From NCBI GenBank assembly GCA_964505385.1, contig CAZDIA010000003.1, positions 67,090 to 131,089 of the forward strand: a stretch of 64,000 bases of DNA, given 5' to 3'. The notes below the pieces were generated by a model. That model was not told the DNA's origin and did no database searches. It worked only from the letters and a program-made list of their open reading frames with translations. This stretch comes from SLJN01 sp964505385. Its GTDB lineage: Bacteria > Bacteroidota > Rhodothermia > Balneolales > Natronogracilivirgulaceae. Every line of letters starts with the position of its first letter. Position 1 is the stretch's first letter. Position numbers and translations under genes: made by a program. This document shows positions 7,376-15,599 of the stretch, piece after piece.

Positions 7376-8670
7376 TGAAAACATATCTTTTCCGGGATTT
7401 ATCCGAAACTAAGTTGAATGAACTGGTCAAACGGCCCTCAATCGATATTGCCGCGGTAATCGATCAAATCACTCCGATCATCGATGAGGTAAAATCTCAA
7501 GGCGACCAGGCGCTTCTGAAGTATACTGAACAATTTGATGGAGTCCGGCCGGATCCCGTTTGCAGGGAAGTAAAATCACCTGATAAACTCGATCTGCCCG
7601 AGAATGTTACCTCTGCTTTTGATACCGCATATGACAATATCTTTAAGTTCCATAAAGCACAATACCCTGCGCCGCTGAAAACTGAAACCATGCCGGGCGT
7701 AGTCTGTCACCGTATCCCGCGTGCCATTGAACGGGTCGGTTTATATATCCCCGGCGGTACGGCAGTATTGCCTTCCACTACTCTCATGCTCGGAACGCCG
7801 GCGCAAATAGCCGGCTGCAAAGAAATTATCATTGCTACACCACCAGCGCCTGATGGCACTATACCCCCCGAGGTTGAGTATGCCGCTCATAAAACCGGAG
7901 CGACACAAATTCTTTTGGCTGGTGGCGCCCAGGCAATAGCAGCCATGGCTTACGGTACTGAAAGTGTAGGTAAAGTGGATAAAATTTTCGGACCGGGAAA
8001 CCAGTTTGTCACCGCAGCCAAGATGATGCTGCTCAACAGCGATGCAATGATCGGAATTGATATGCCGGCAGGGCCTTCCGAAGTGTTGGTGATAGCTGAT
8101 GAAACCGCTGATCCGGCTTTCGTCGCTTCTGATTTACTCTCCCAGGCTGAACACGGCACCGATAGTCAGGTTGTGCTGGTCGGCATAGGCAATTTTGATT
8201 ACCAGGCTCTCCAACAACAGATTGATTCACAGCTATCCGTTCTTCCCCGTAAAGAAGTAGCTGCCAAAGCATTGCAGGAGAGTTTGATCATCCGTACAGA
8301 CTCCGCGGATGAAGCCATTTCCTTTTCAAATAGCTACGCACCCGAGCACCTGATTATAATCACGGAAAATTCAGAAGAGTTGTGTAATCAGGTGACCAAC
8401 GCCGGCTCTGTTTTTATTGGGCCGTGGACCCCCGAAAGTGTGGGGGATTATGCATCCGGAACCAATCACACCCTGCCCACTTACGGCTATGCAAGGATGT
8501 TCAGTGGGGTATCTCTGCTCGATTTTTTCAAGTTCATCACCACGCAGGAACTCACTCAGGAAGGGTTAAAATCCATTGCACCGGCGGTTACCACTATGGC
8601 TGAAGTTGAAGAACTTGAAGCACATAAGCGTGCGGTTACGATCCGGCTTGATTCCATGAACAACAGCTAA
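7375..8670 (+). CDS. hisD: Histidinol dehydrogenase HisD
   Basis: A 431-residue Zn- and NAD-dependent enzyme oxidising histidinol to histidine in two steps, the last reactions of the pathway. Zn ligands and catalytic residues are visible by family position: Q257 and H260 in SQAEHGTDSQ, E324 and H325 in YAPEHL, D358 in GDYASG and H417 in LEAHKRA. The NAD-site motif YIPGGTA is near residue 124. The start overlaps the hisG stop by one base, indicating translational coupling. Length is normal for the family (about 430). Confidence 0.97.
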   Translation: MKTYLFRDLSETKLNELVKRPSIDIAAVIDQITPIIDEVKSQGDQALLKYTEQFDGVRPDPVCREVKSPDKLDLPENVTSAFDTAYDNIFKFHKAQYPAPLKTETMPGVVCHRIPRAIERVGLYIPGGTAVLPSTTLMLGTPAQIAGCKEIIIATPPAPDGTIPPEVEYAAHKTGATQILLAGGAQAIAAMAYGTESVGKVDKIFGPGNQFVTAAKMMLLNSDAMIGIDMPAGPSEVLVIADETADPAFVASDLLSQAEHGTDSQVVLVGIGNFDYQALQQQIDSQLSVLPRKEVAAKALQESLIIRTDSADEAISFSNSYAPEHLIIITENSEELCNQVTNAGSVFIGPWTPESVGDYASGTNHTLPTYGYARMFSGVSLLDFFKFITTQELTQEGLKSIAPAVTTMAEVEELEAHKRAVTIRLDSMNNS

Positions 8671-8707
8671 AACAATCTGATTACATTTCATTTGAAATTT
8701 TTATTTC

Positions 8708-9781
8708 ATGCCTTCATCTGATTTTAGCATCACTCAATTGATCCGCCCGAACATCCGGAACCTGAAACCGTACCGCAGCGCGCGCGACGATTTTAGTGAA
8801 GGTATCCTGCTGGACGCCAATGAAAACAGCCTGGGATCGGTAATACCCTCACAGCTGAATTTAAACCGGTATCCTGATCCGGTTCAGGATCGCGTACGTG
8901 CCGCCTGGGCTGATTTTCGGGGCATCCGGAAGGATCAAATATTCCTTGGAGTGGGCAGCGATGAACCTATTGATCTTCTTATTCGGATGACCTGCCGCCC
9001 TGCCGTTGATAATATTTTGATCACCCCGCCAACTTATGGAATGTATAAAGTGGCAGCCGATGTCAATGAAATTCAGGTAAAGGAAACCCGGTTGAATGAA
9101 CAGTTTCAACCCGTGCCGGAGGAAATTTTAAACAATACTGATAAAAATACCCGGATCATTTTTCTTTGTTCACCCAATAACCCTACCGGGAATCTGCTTG
9201 ATGCCAATGCCGTAACCTCCATTCTCAACCGGTTTGACGGGCTGGTTGTAGTTGATGAAGCTTATATTGACTTCAGCTCATCTCCCGGTTGGAGCGGCAA
9301 TATTGACCAGTATCCGAATCTGGTCGTTTTGCAAACCTTATCAAAGGCATTTGGTATGGCCGGTGTCCGAATTGGTGCTGCTATGGCCAATAAAGAACTT
9401 ATATCCTTTATGCTTCGGATGAAGGCTCCATATAATATCAACAAACTAACGGCTAACGCTGCGCTTGAGGCCTTAGAAAATCACAAAAAAATGCAGGGAT
9501 TTGCAGAAAAACTTCTTGCTGAACGCAAGCGCCTCGAGCGGACTTTGCAGCAAAATCCGCTTGTTAGCTCTATTCGCCCGAGTGATGCTAACTTTTTGCT
9601 TGTTCATTTTACAAATGCATATTCCGTGTATCAAAAACTGGCGGCAAGGGGCGTTATAGTAAGATATCGGGGAGATCAACCGGGATGCGAGGAGGGATTA
9701 CGCATAACCGTCGGCTCTCCGCAGGAAAATGACCAACTGATCACGGAACTAAATCACCTGGCAGATGAAAATTTGGATTGA
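8708..9781 (+). CDS. hisC: Histidinol-phosphate aminotransferase HisC
   Basis: A 357-residue fold-type I PLP enzyme converting imidazole-acetol phosphate and glutamate to histidinol phosphate. Visible motifs: LDANEN near residue 36, SPNNPTGN (155-162), DEAYIDF (183-189) and the PLP-Schiff-base lysine K213 in LSKAFGMAGVRIG. The 3' end overlaps hisB by 17 bases in another frame, so the two are translationally coupled. A gap of 37 bases separates it from hisD, the largest within hisG-H. Confidence 0.96.
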   Translation: MPSSDFSITQLIRPNIRNLKPYRSARDDFSEGILLDANENSLGSVIPSQLNLNRYPDPVQDRVRAAWADFRGIRKDQIFLGVGSDEPIDLLIRMTCRPAVDNILITPPTYGMYKVAADVNEIQVKETRLNEQFQPVPEEILNNTDKNTRIIFLCSPNNPTGNLLDANAVTSILNRFDGLVVVDEAYIDFSSSPGWSGNIDQYPNLVVLQTLSKAFGMAGVRIGAAMANKELISFMLRMKAPYNINKLTANAALEALENHKKMQGFAEKLLAERKRLERTLQQNPLVSSIRPSDANFLLVHFTNAYSVYQKLAARGVIVRYRGDQPGCEEGLRITVGSPQENDQLITELNHLADENLD

Positions 9782-10658
9782 TCCATCCACACTAAAACCA
9801 AGTGTATCCAGCTATATACTGCCGAAAAACGCTGTACACTCGTTTATACGCCTTATTGAAAGCGGATACCAGCTTGCGCTTCGCAAAAATGCGCTAAATG
9901 ATCTTCAGTCAATTCTGTTAAGACAAGAAGGGATTGAAATGGGTTCTTTTTCGGAAAATGATGCTGATGCCGTAATACGCAAGGATACCAATGGAGATTT
10001 TATTTACGAATTTGAAGGAACTCATATTAAAAAACTTGCCTCATTAAGTGAAGTTGCTGATTTCATCACCCTGAACAATCGGTTTTCTGAAATAAAACGA
10101 GCAACCTCCGAAACCGATATCTCGGTACAACTAAATATCGACGGTGAGGGCAAAAGCAATATTTCGACCGGTCTTGACTTCTTTGATCATATGCTGGATC
10201 AAATTTCCAAACACGGTTATTTTGATTTAAACCTGACCTGTAAAGGTGATCTGCATGTTGATGAGCACCATACCATTGAAGATACTGCACTGGCGCTCGG
10301 CGAGGCATTTGTAAAAGCATTGGGTAATAAACGTGGCATAGAGCGCTACGGTTTTGTTGTCCCTATGGATGAGTCGGAAGCTGCGGTGAGCATTGACCTC
10401 TCCGGCCGGCCTTATCTCGAATTTGAAGCGGAGTTTAAGCGGGAATTTGTCGGTGATTTCCCAACCGAAATGGTACAACATTTTTTCCATTCCTTTGCGA
10501 CCGTATTGAAGGCAACCATTCATATGCGTGTATACGGGGATAATGATCACCACAAAATAGAAGCGTTATTTAAATCTCTTGCCCGGGTCTTGCGTCATTC
10601 CTGTGACCGGAATGAGCGTTATATGAATATTCTGCCAAGTTCAAAGGGCTCTTTATGA
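9765..10658 (+). CDS. hisB: Imidazoleglycerol-phosphate dehydratase HisB with decayed N-terminal HAD domain
   Basis: A 297-residue protein. From about residue 106 it is a full IGP dehydratase: GLDFFDHMLDQISKHG, VDEHHTIEDTALALGEA (Mn-binding His/Glu), then NDHHKIEALFKSLAR and the terminal LPSSKGSL. The dehydratase is closest to the class fused to a histidinol-phosphatase in E. coli-type bifunctional HisB. The N-terminal ~105 residues match the position of that HAD domain but are ~60 shorter and lack the catalytic DxDGT: IDPSTL stands where IDRDGTL is expected. Histidinol-phosphate hydrolysis must therefore come from another gene. It overlaps hisC by 17 and hisH by 4 bases. The remnant call is by eye. 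Confidence 0.93.
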   Translation: MKIWIDPSTLKPSVSSYILPKNAVHSFIRLIESGYQLALRKNALNDLQSILLRQEGIEMGSFSENDADAVIRKDTNGDFIYEFEGTHIKKLASLSEVADFITLNNRFSEIKRATSETDISVQLNIDGEGKSNISTGLDFFDHMLDQISKHGYFDLNLTCKGDLHVDEHHTIEDTALALGEAFVKALGNKRGIERYGFVVPMDESEAAVSIDLSGRPYLEFEAEFKREFVGDFPTEMVQHFFHSFATVLKATIHMRVYGDNDHHKIEALFKSLARVLRHSCDRNERYMNILPSSKGSL

Positions 10659-11260
10659 TCGGCATAATTGATTATAAAGCCGGAAATATCGCGTCTGTCA
10701 GGAATGCCCTGAACCGTTTGAATGTGGATAGTTTTGTATCGGCTGAATCCGAACAACTTTCCAAAGCTGATGGAATTATTTTCCCCGGAGTCGGCCACGC
10801 CGAATCGGCTATGACTGCTTTGCAGGAAGTTGGTATGGATCAGTTTCTCCGGCATACTGAACTACCTGTCCTTGGAATTTGCCTTGGGATGCAGCTATTG
10901 TACACAAGCACAGAAGAAAGCAAAAATGCCTGCCTGGGTATCATCGAGGGGCGCCTGAAGAAGTTTGATTCTAAAATCAGTAAAGTGCCCCATATGGGTT
11001 GGAATATTGTAAGTCTAAAGTCGGACCATCCATTACTACAGGATCTTGATGATAACCCCTGGTTTTATTTTGTTCATAGTTATTATGCACCGGTTACATC
11101 ATACACTATAGGTGAATGCGAATATCAAAGGCGTTTTAGTGCCATAACCGCAAAAGACAATTTCCTGGGCGTGCAATTTCATCCGGAAAAATCAGGGAGT
11201 GCAGGCAGCAAAATTTTGTATAATTTTATAGAGATGGTCAGTAAGCACAAACAAATCTAA
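10655..11260 (+). CDS. hisH: Imidazole glycerol phosphate synthase glutaminase subunit HisH
   Basis: A 201-residue class I glutamine amidotransferase that supplies ammonia to HisF. The catalytic triad is intact: C76 in LGICLGMQLLY, H176 and E178 in VQFHPEKSG. The oxyanion segment FPGVGHAESAM is near residue 43. The start ATG overlaps the hisB stop (ATGA), the tightest coupling in the operon. Its partner HisF is encoded 5 kb upstream rather than nearby, which is unusual for two subunits of one complex. Confidence 0.96.
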   Translation: MIGIIDYKAGNIASVRNALNRLNVDSFVSAESEQLSKADGIIFPGVGHAESAMTALQEVGMDQFLRHTELPVLGICLGMQLLYTSTEESKNACLGIIEGRLKKFDSKISKVPHMGWNIVSLKSDHPLLQDLDDNPWFYFVHSYYAPVTSYTIGECEYQRRFSAITAKDNFLGVQFHPEKSGSAGSKILYNFIEMVSKHKQI

Positions 11261-11597
11261 AAAGTGCCTTTTATAAAATTCAAAGTGAACCAACCTGGAT
11301 AAACCGGAAGCTCCAATTATCAAATAGTATTCAATACCTAATCAACTAATTTCCAAACTTTTAACGATTTTTTTAGTTTAAAATATTGATTAACCCGAAT
11401 GGGTTCGGGACAAATTTTGTATTGGAAAAGCCCTAATCAAGCAGCAAGGCTCCTTTTTGATCTTTGAATATTGAAAATTGGAAATTATCCCGAAATTGTC
11501 CGGGACAAGTTTTGAGATTTGTTGTTTGATATTTGGTCATTTTTTAGAGTGTTTCTTGGTAATTTTAAGCCACTAAATAATATTTAATCGATCTTGA
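11261..11597. other. 337-bp hisH-hisA gap with two short hairpin repeats
   Basis: An AT-rich stretch without a convincing ORF or His-rich leader. Two similar elements occur 95 bases apart: CCCGAA-TGGG-TTCGGGACAA at 11394-11413, and CCCG-AAATTGTC-CGGGACAA at 11489-11508, each followed by (A/G)TTTT. Each can form a small hairpin. They may be REP-like repeats or terminator remnants. This gap makes a separate promoter for hisA possible. Confidence 0.45.
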
Positions 11598-12326
11598 ATG
11601 AAACCCATACCCGCAATAGATTTACTTGAAGGTAAAGTTGTGCGTCTTCAACAAGGAGACTACCGGTCGCCAACGGTTTATTATGATAATCCTATTGACG
11701 CTGCCCGCATCTTTGCTGACGCCGGAATTCAGGAATTGCATATTGTTGATCTGAACGGGGCTAAGGAAGGTCAATTCAGCAATCTGAATAAAATTGAGCA
11801 GATCGCTTCCCAAACCGGGTTAACTATCCAAAGTGGTGGAGGCGTCCGGAAGTTTGAAGATGCCAGACTTTTGATGGATTCCGGGGTTAGCCGGGTTGTG
11901 TGCAGTTCAATGGCCGCAAAACAGCCCGCTGATTTTGAAAAACTGATATCTCTCAACAATGGAGATCATGCTGTTTTGGGGTTGGATATCAAAGATGGAT
12001 CTTTTGCTTATGGCGGCTGGCTGGATACATCTGAAGGATCCTATCATGAAATAATTGAACAATTCCTCAGTTCTGGTTTAAAATATGTTTTAAGCACTGA
12101 TATTTCCCGGGACGGAATGATGGAGGGGCCAAACATGGTTTTATACAAAGAGTTGATCCAACATTATCCGGATTTATACATAATCGCATCTGGTGGAGTG
12201 GCAAATGTTTCGGATCTGGAAGATTTGAGTAGGCTTCCGATTTACGGCGTGATCGTTGGAAAAGCTTACTATGAAAATTACATTAGCTTGGATGACCTGA
12301 TCAATTTTGATAAAACAAATCGCTGA
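11598..12326 (+). CDS. hisA: ProFAR isomerase HisA
   Basis: A 242-residue (beta/alpha)8 sugar isomerase that converts ProFAR to PRFAR, the substrate of HisHF. Catalytic aspartates are in place: D8 in IPAIDLLEGK and D130 in VLGLDIKDG; phosphate-binding GGGVR (80-84) and ASGGVAN are present. It is related to HisF but clearly distinct (start MKPIPAIDLLEGKVVRLQQG). It is separated from hisH by 337 bases, so it is either the last gene of a long transcript or has its own promoter. Confidence 0.96.
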   Translation: MKPIPAIDLLEGKVVRLQQGDYRSPTVYYDNPIDAARIFADAGIQELHIVDLNGAKEGQFSNLNKIEQIASQTGLTIQSGGGVRKFEDARLLMDSGVSRVVCSSMAAKQPADFEKLISLNNGDHAVLGLDIKDGSFAYGGWLDTSEGSYHEIIEQFLSSGLKYVLSTDISRDGMMEGPNMVLYKELIQHYPDLYIIASGGVANVSDLEDLSRLPIYGVIVGKAYYENYISLDDLINFDKTNR

Positions 12327-12427
12327 TTAATTAGTTTACAGGCCGTTGCGTATTAAAAGTTTTCAAAACAAATGTAACATTCCCTGTTACGAAACTGACT
12401 GTTGTGGACATTATAAAATGAACTGTT

Positions 12428-13045
12428 ATGGATGTCTCCGTACCGGAACAAAAATTTGAACAGTTTCTTGAAAGGTTGAAGCAAAGAGACGACGAAGCCT
12501 GGTCCTCGTTGTACTTTGTTCTTGAACGAGCTATAACACATTGGTTACTAAAGTACTACGGTAACAGCCAGTTCTTTGACGAAAAGGATCTTGAGGAGAT
12601 ATGTCAGGAGGCTTTTTCAAAGTTATTCGAAATTATAACGGCAGAAGTTGACACACCAGCGGAATTCGAAACTTTTAGAGGACTGAAATCTTATGCGATC
12701 GGGATTGCCAAAAATATGGTCAACCAGAATCTCCGAAAGCGAAAAAGAAGCAACGCATTAGAATTAGGGGTGAATGACAATAATTATTATTTAACCATTT
12801 CAGATCGCAGCAGACAATCACAACCCGATCATATTGAAGATCAGGATTTAATCGAACATGTATTACATGATCTGGATCAGCGGGAACGAGCTATATTAAC
12901 CATGTATAGTGAAGGCGATAAACTTGTGGACATCGCAAGACAACTTGACATTACTGCAGAACATTGCAGAATCATCAAGCATCGCTTAATGCAAAAAATT
13001 ACATTTAAAATTAAAGAGTTTGAGTCAACTAAATCTTCTTCATAA
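12428..13045 (+). CDS. ECF-type RNA polymerase sigma factor
   Basis: A 205-residue sigma-70 family protein. Region 2 covers about residues 10-100: the acidic DLEEICQEAFSKLFE is the -10/core-binding helix and YAIGIAKNMVNQNLRKRKR ends it. Region 4 covers about residues 135-190: LDQRERAILTMYSEGDKLVDIARQLDIT, a helix-turn-helix for the -35 element. The linker is longer and more polar than in most ECF factors. The gene 13 bases downstream encodes a one-span membrane protein that is probably its anti-sigma factor. Regulon unknown; there is no link to the his genes except proximity. Confidence 0.88.
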   Translation: MDVSVPEQKFEQFLERLKQRDDEAWSSLYFVLERAITHWLLKYYGNSQFFDEKDLEEICQEAFSKLFEIITAEVDTPAEFETFRGLKSYAIGIAKNMVNQNLRKRKRSNALELGVNDNNYYLTISDRSRQSQPDHIEDQDLIEHVLHDLDQRERAILTMYSEGDKLVDIARQLDITAEHCRIIKHRLMQKITFKIKEFESTKSSS

Positions 13046-13057
13046 ATAGGACTGAGT

Positions 13058-13813
13058 ATGGAATATCAAAAACTATTAGAAAAATACATCAGAAATGAGC
13101 TCAATGAAGAAGAGCGGGATCAAGTTGAAGAACTATTACTTCACAACAGAGAAGCGCGGCAACATCTGCATAAATTAGAAAAGACGTTCTCGGTAGCCCG
13201 CAAGCATTATAAAAAAAAACCTAATAGTATAAGCGACAGCTATAATAATGAACCCCAAAAATCCAAGAATAAGAGTTCGGAGCAATCCGACACCTGGGGA
13301 AGCAAATCGGTTTACAAATTAGCTGCCACTTTTTTAATACTCGGATTCCTTGGAATTTCAGGATTTCTGTTTTTTGAAACTCATCAGGATCAAAATATAG
13401 CTGATTTGGATTCTGATGAAATTCAGGAGCTTTATGCCGCAAATTTTGAGTCCAACCCGTACCTCGAAGATGTAATGGATGATGTGCAACGAAGTGCCGA
13501 TGCAAAATTTGAACTGATACAACCTGATGAAGATGTCATTCTGACGGCAGAACAAGAAGAGCAGGTCTATTCAATAAATTTTGAAGCAGAAGCTGCAAAT
13601 ATCAACGCGGACCAAATTTATCTAAGAATATACAGCAACCGTGAAGGAGATTATCTTGAAGATCAACCTTTACATCAATCATCACTTGAGGCCAATAATT
13701 CAACAATCAGTACTCAGATTGATATCACACTTGAGCCGGGGCTGTACTACTACACATTTGAAGACAGCCAGACCTACGAAACCTTCGCAGCCGGCCGGAT
13801 TATTGTAAATTAA
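13058..13813 (+). CDS. Putative anti-sigma factor (single transmembrane segment)
   Basis: A 251-residue protein with a cytoplasmic N-terminus of ~80 residues, one membrane helix at about residues 87-107 (LAATFLILGFLGISGFLFF) and an extracytoplasmic acidic C-terminal domain with beta-rich YYYTFEDSQTYETFAAGRIIV at the end. The opening MEYQKLLEKYIRNELNEEER resembles anti-sigma N-termini in this phylum but has no zinc HxxxCxxC motif. Placement 13 bases after an ECF sigma gene is the main argument. It may sense an envelope signal through the outer domain. Confidence 0.65.
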   Translation: MEYQKLLEKYIRNELNEEERDQVEELLLHNREARQHLHKLEKTFSVARKHYKKKPNSISDSYNNEPQKSKNKSSEQSDTWGSKSVYKLAATFLILGFLGISGFLFFETHQDQNIADLDSDEIQELYAANFESNPYLEDVMDDVQRSADAKFELIQPDEDVILTAEQEEQVYSINFEAEAANINADQIYLRIYSNREGDYLEDQPLHQSSLEANNSTISTQIDITLEPGLYYYTFEDSQTYETFAAGRIIVN

Positions 13814-13842
13814 CCAGAGTTAAAACATTAATTTATCCGCGG

Positions 13843-13858
13843 ATCTGTCTACACAGAT
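13843..13858. terminator. Weak terminator-like hairpin between convergent genes
   Basis: ATCTGT (13843-13848) / ACAGAT (13853-13858) with a CTAC loop, followed by TTTATT on the + strand. It lies between the anti-sigma gene and the convergent lepB. The stem is only 6 bp, so this is a modest call. Confidence 0.4.
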
Positions 13859-13865
13859 TTTATTA

Positions 13866-14954
13866 TCAATGTATCAGGTTAAACATCCTGTCGAATCGTG
13901 GCATAAAACGCTCGCCATCCCAGGAGAAGTAGATAATAACGGCCCGGCCTACTATGTGATCTTCAGGCACGAATCCCCAGAACCGGCTGTCTTCACTATT
14001 GTCACGGCTGTCCCCCACCATAAAATAATAATTCTGCTCAAAAATATAGCTATCAGTGGGTTCACCGTTTATTAAAATCTGATCACCGTCCTCCTCAAGA
14101 TCATTATTTTCAAAGCGGGTAATAGCTTCGCGATACATCTCCCAGTTCAGGTATTCATCATCAAATGATATCTCCAAACCTTCTCTGGGAACTACGATCG
14201 GGCCCATATTATGATAGTTGCCGTTGAAAGCCTGCGCAAATGCAAACTGCAACTGGCCGAACTGATTCATATCCTCGGGCCAAACATTCAAATCTACATT
14301 AACAACGGATTCCCAGTCAGCAATTTTATCCCTCACTTCCTCGGTCATATTGATGCGGTAAGAGTCGCCATCACGGCCGTTAATGCGACCTCCAGCATCA
14401 CGTACCCGACTTGAACTCAATCTACGGTCATCAGCCACATCCACCTGGTATTCATGTTCAAAAGTAGATTGTATTTCTTCCGGCTCACCATTTCTGATAA
14501 AGCGATTATTTTGGACCAGAAGCGTATCTCCGGGGATACCGGTAGCTCTCTTGATGTAATTGGTCTTCCGGGAGACGATTTCACGGTCTACCGGATAATT
14601 AAACACTACGATGTCATCTCTGTCAATCTCCGTAAAACCAGGAAACCGAAAACTTGGCAGCTCTACTCCTCGCATAAATATATTAGTAAACGGAACCCCG
14701 ATAGTCATCGGAGTTCTTGGCCCGTAATGAACCTTTGATACTAACAGGAAATCGCCTGTCAACAGCGTCTGCTCCATAGATGGCGATGGAATGCGATAGG
14801 CTTCTATAAAAAAGGCGCGAATAATAATGGCGGCTATCAATGCAAAAAGTATTGCATCTGTCCACTCCCTTGCCCAGGATTTAGCACGTTTGTGCTCATC
14901 GGAATTTTGCTTCTTCGACCGCTTTGACGTGCGGCGGGATGATCGTTTTGCCAC
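13866..14954 (-). CDS. lepB: Signal peptidase I LepB
   Basis: A 362-residue inner-membrane protease that removes signal peptides on the outer face. After a basic N-terminus (RSSRRTSKRSKK) comes one membrane helix (about 33-50), then the catalytic Ser S59 in PSPSMEQTLLTGD and the general-base Lys K135 in NYIKRATGIPGD. The C-terminal box GDSRDNSEDSRFWGFVP is intact. The central insertion (about residues 155-300) is typical of Bacteroidota signal peptidases, which are longer than E. coli-type minimal forms. It is third in a lepA-exported protein-lepB run on the minus strand, 31 bases after the middle gene. Confidence 0.95.
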   Translation of the reverse strand: MAKRSSRRTSKRSKKQNSDEHKRAKSWAREWTDAILFALIAAIIIRAFFIEAYRIPSPSMEQTLLTGDFLLVSKVHYGPRTPMTIGVPFTNIFMRGVELPSFRFPGFTEIDRDDIVVFNYPVDREIVSRKTNYIKRATGIPGDTLLVQNNRFIRNGEPEEIQSTFEHEYQVDVADDRRLSSSRVRDAGGRINGRDGDSYRINMTEEVRDKIADWESVVNVDLNVWPEDMNQFGQLQFAFAQAFNGNYHNMGPIVVPREGLEISFDDEYLNWEMYREAITRFENNDLEEDGDQILINGEPTDSYIFEQNYYFMVGDSRDNSEDSRFWGFVPEDHIVGRAVIIYFSWDGERFMPRFDRMFNLIH

Positions 14955-14985
14955 GATAGTTTCTGATTTTCGTTACTAATACATG

Positions 14986-15594
14986 TTAAAATGGATCTGA
15001 AATTTCTTCACGGATAAACTCACCGTCCTCATATGCTACGACGTACCACTGCCGATCATCTAAATCATAAAAGTAATCCTGATAATCAGCAAGTGAATCA
15101 ACATTCATCAATTCCCGGTTGAAATTTCTTTTTATTTCAGGCATAAGATCTACAAACTGAGGTGCCCCTGCAAATATTAAACCGTTTCTGAACGGTCCGT
15201 TGACGTCCAGAACTATCATGGGGATCTCATCATCAATAATAAACCAGTATTCGAATTGAATATATTGACTCTGTGAAAAATCAGGCTGATTCATAAGGTC
15301 CTCCACTTGGAAAGTCGGATCGCCAAATGCCTGCTGTAATCTTGCACGGATTTCGGAAGTTGGTATGCGATCGATTGTCAGGCTTGCATCAAAACCGGAA
15401 GTAGTCCAATCGATATTGCCAAACCTGTTTTCGAACTCCTCGTGCTCCTCATAAGGGACTTTTTGGATATCGGTCGTCCCGAATTCAGGTGCTTCCTGGG
15501 AATTCGCCTGCATAAATCCTGACAGCCCAATCACTAAGGTGGCAAGGATTCCAATCCGGGCTCTATCATATTTTACAGTAGCGTTAACCATCAC
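14986..15594 (-). CDS. Exported protein of unknown function between lepA and lepB
   Basis: A 202-residue protein with a signal peptide (basic start, hydrophobic ILATLVIGLSGFM, cleavage probably after the Ala/Asn-Ser-Gln region near residue 33). The mature part looks like a compact alpha/beta domain (YIQFEYWFIIDDEIPMIVLD, GPFRNGLIFAG). No cysteines or metal motif stand out. It starts 5 bases after the lepA stop and ends 31 bases before lepB, so it is in the same transcript. I do not recognise the family. Confidence 0.65.
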   Translation of the reverse strand: MMVNATVKYDRARIGILATLVIGLSGFMQANSQEAPEFGTTDIQKVPYEEHEEFENRFGNIDWTTSGFDASLTIDRIPTSEIRARLQQAFGDPTFQVEDLMNQPDFSQSQYIQFEYWFIIDDEIPMIVLDVNGPFRNGLIFAGAPQFVDLMPEIKRNFNRELMNVDSLADYQDYFYDLDDRQWYVVAYEDGEFIREEISDPF

Positions 15595-15599
15595 CCAGC

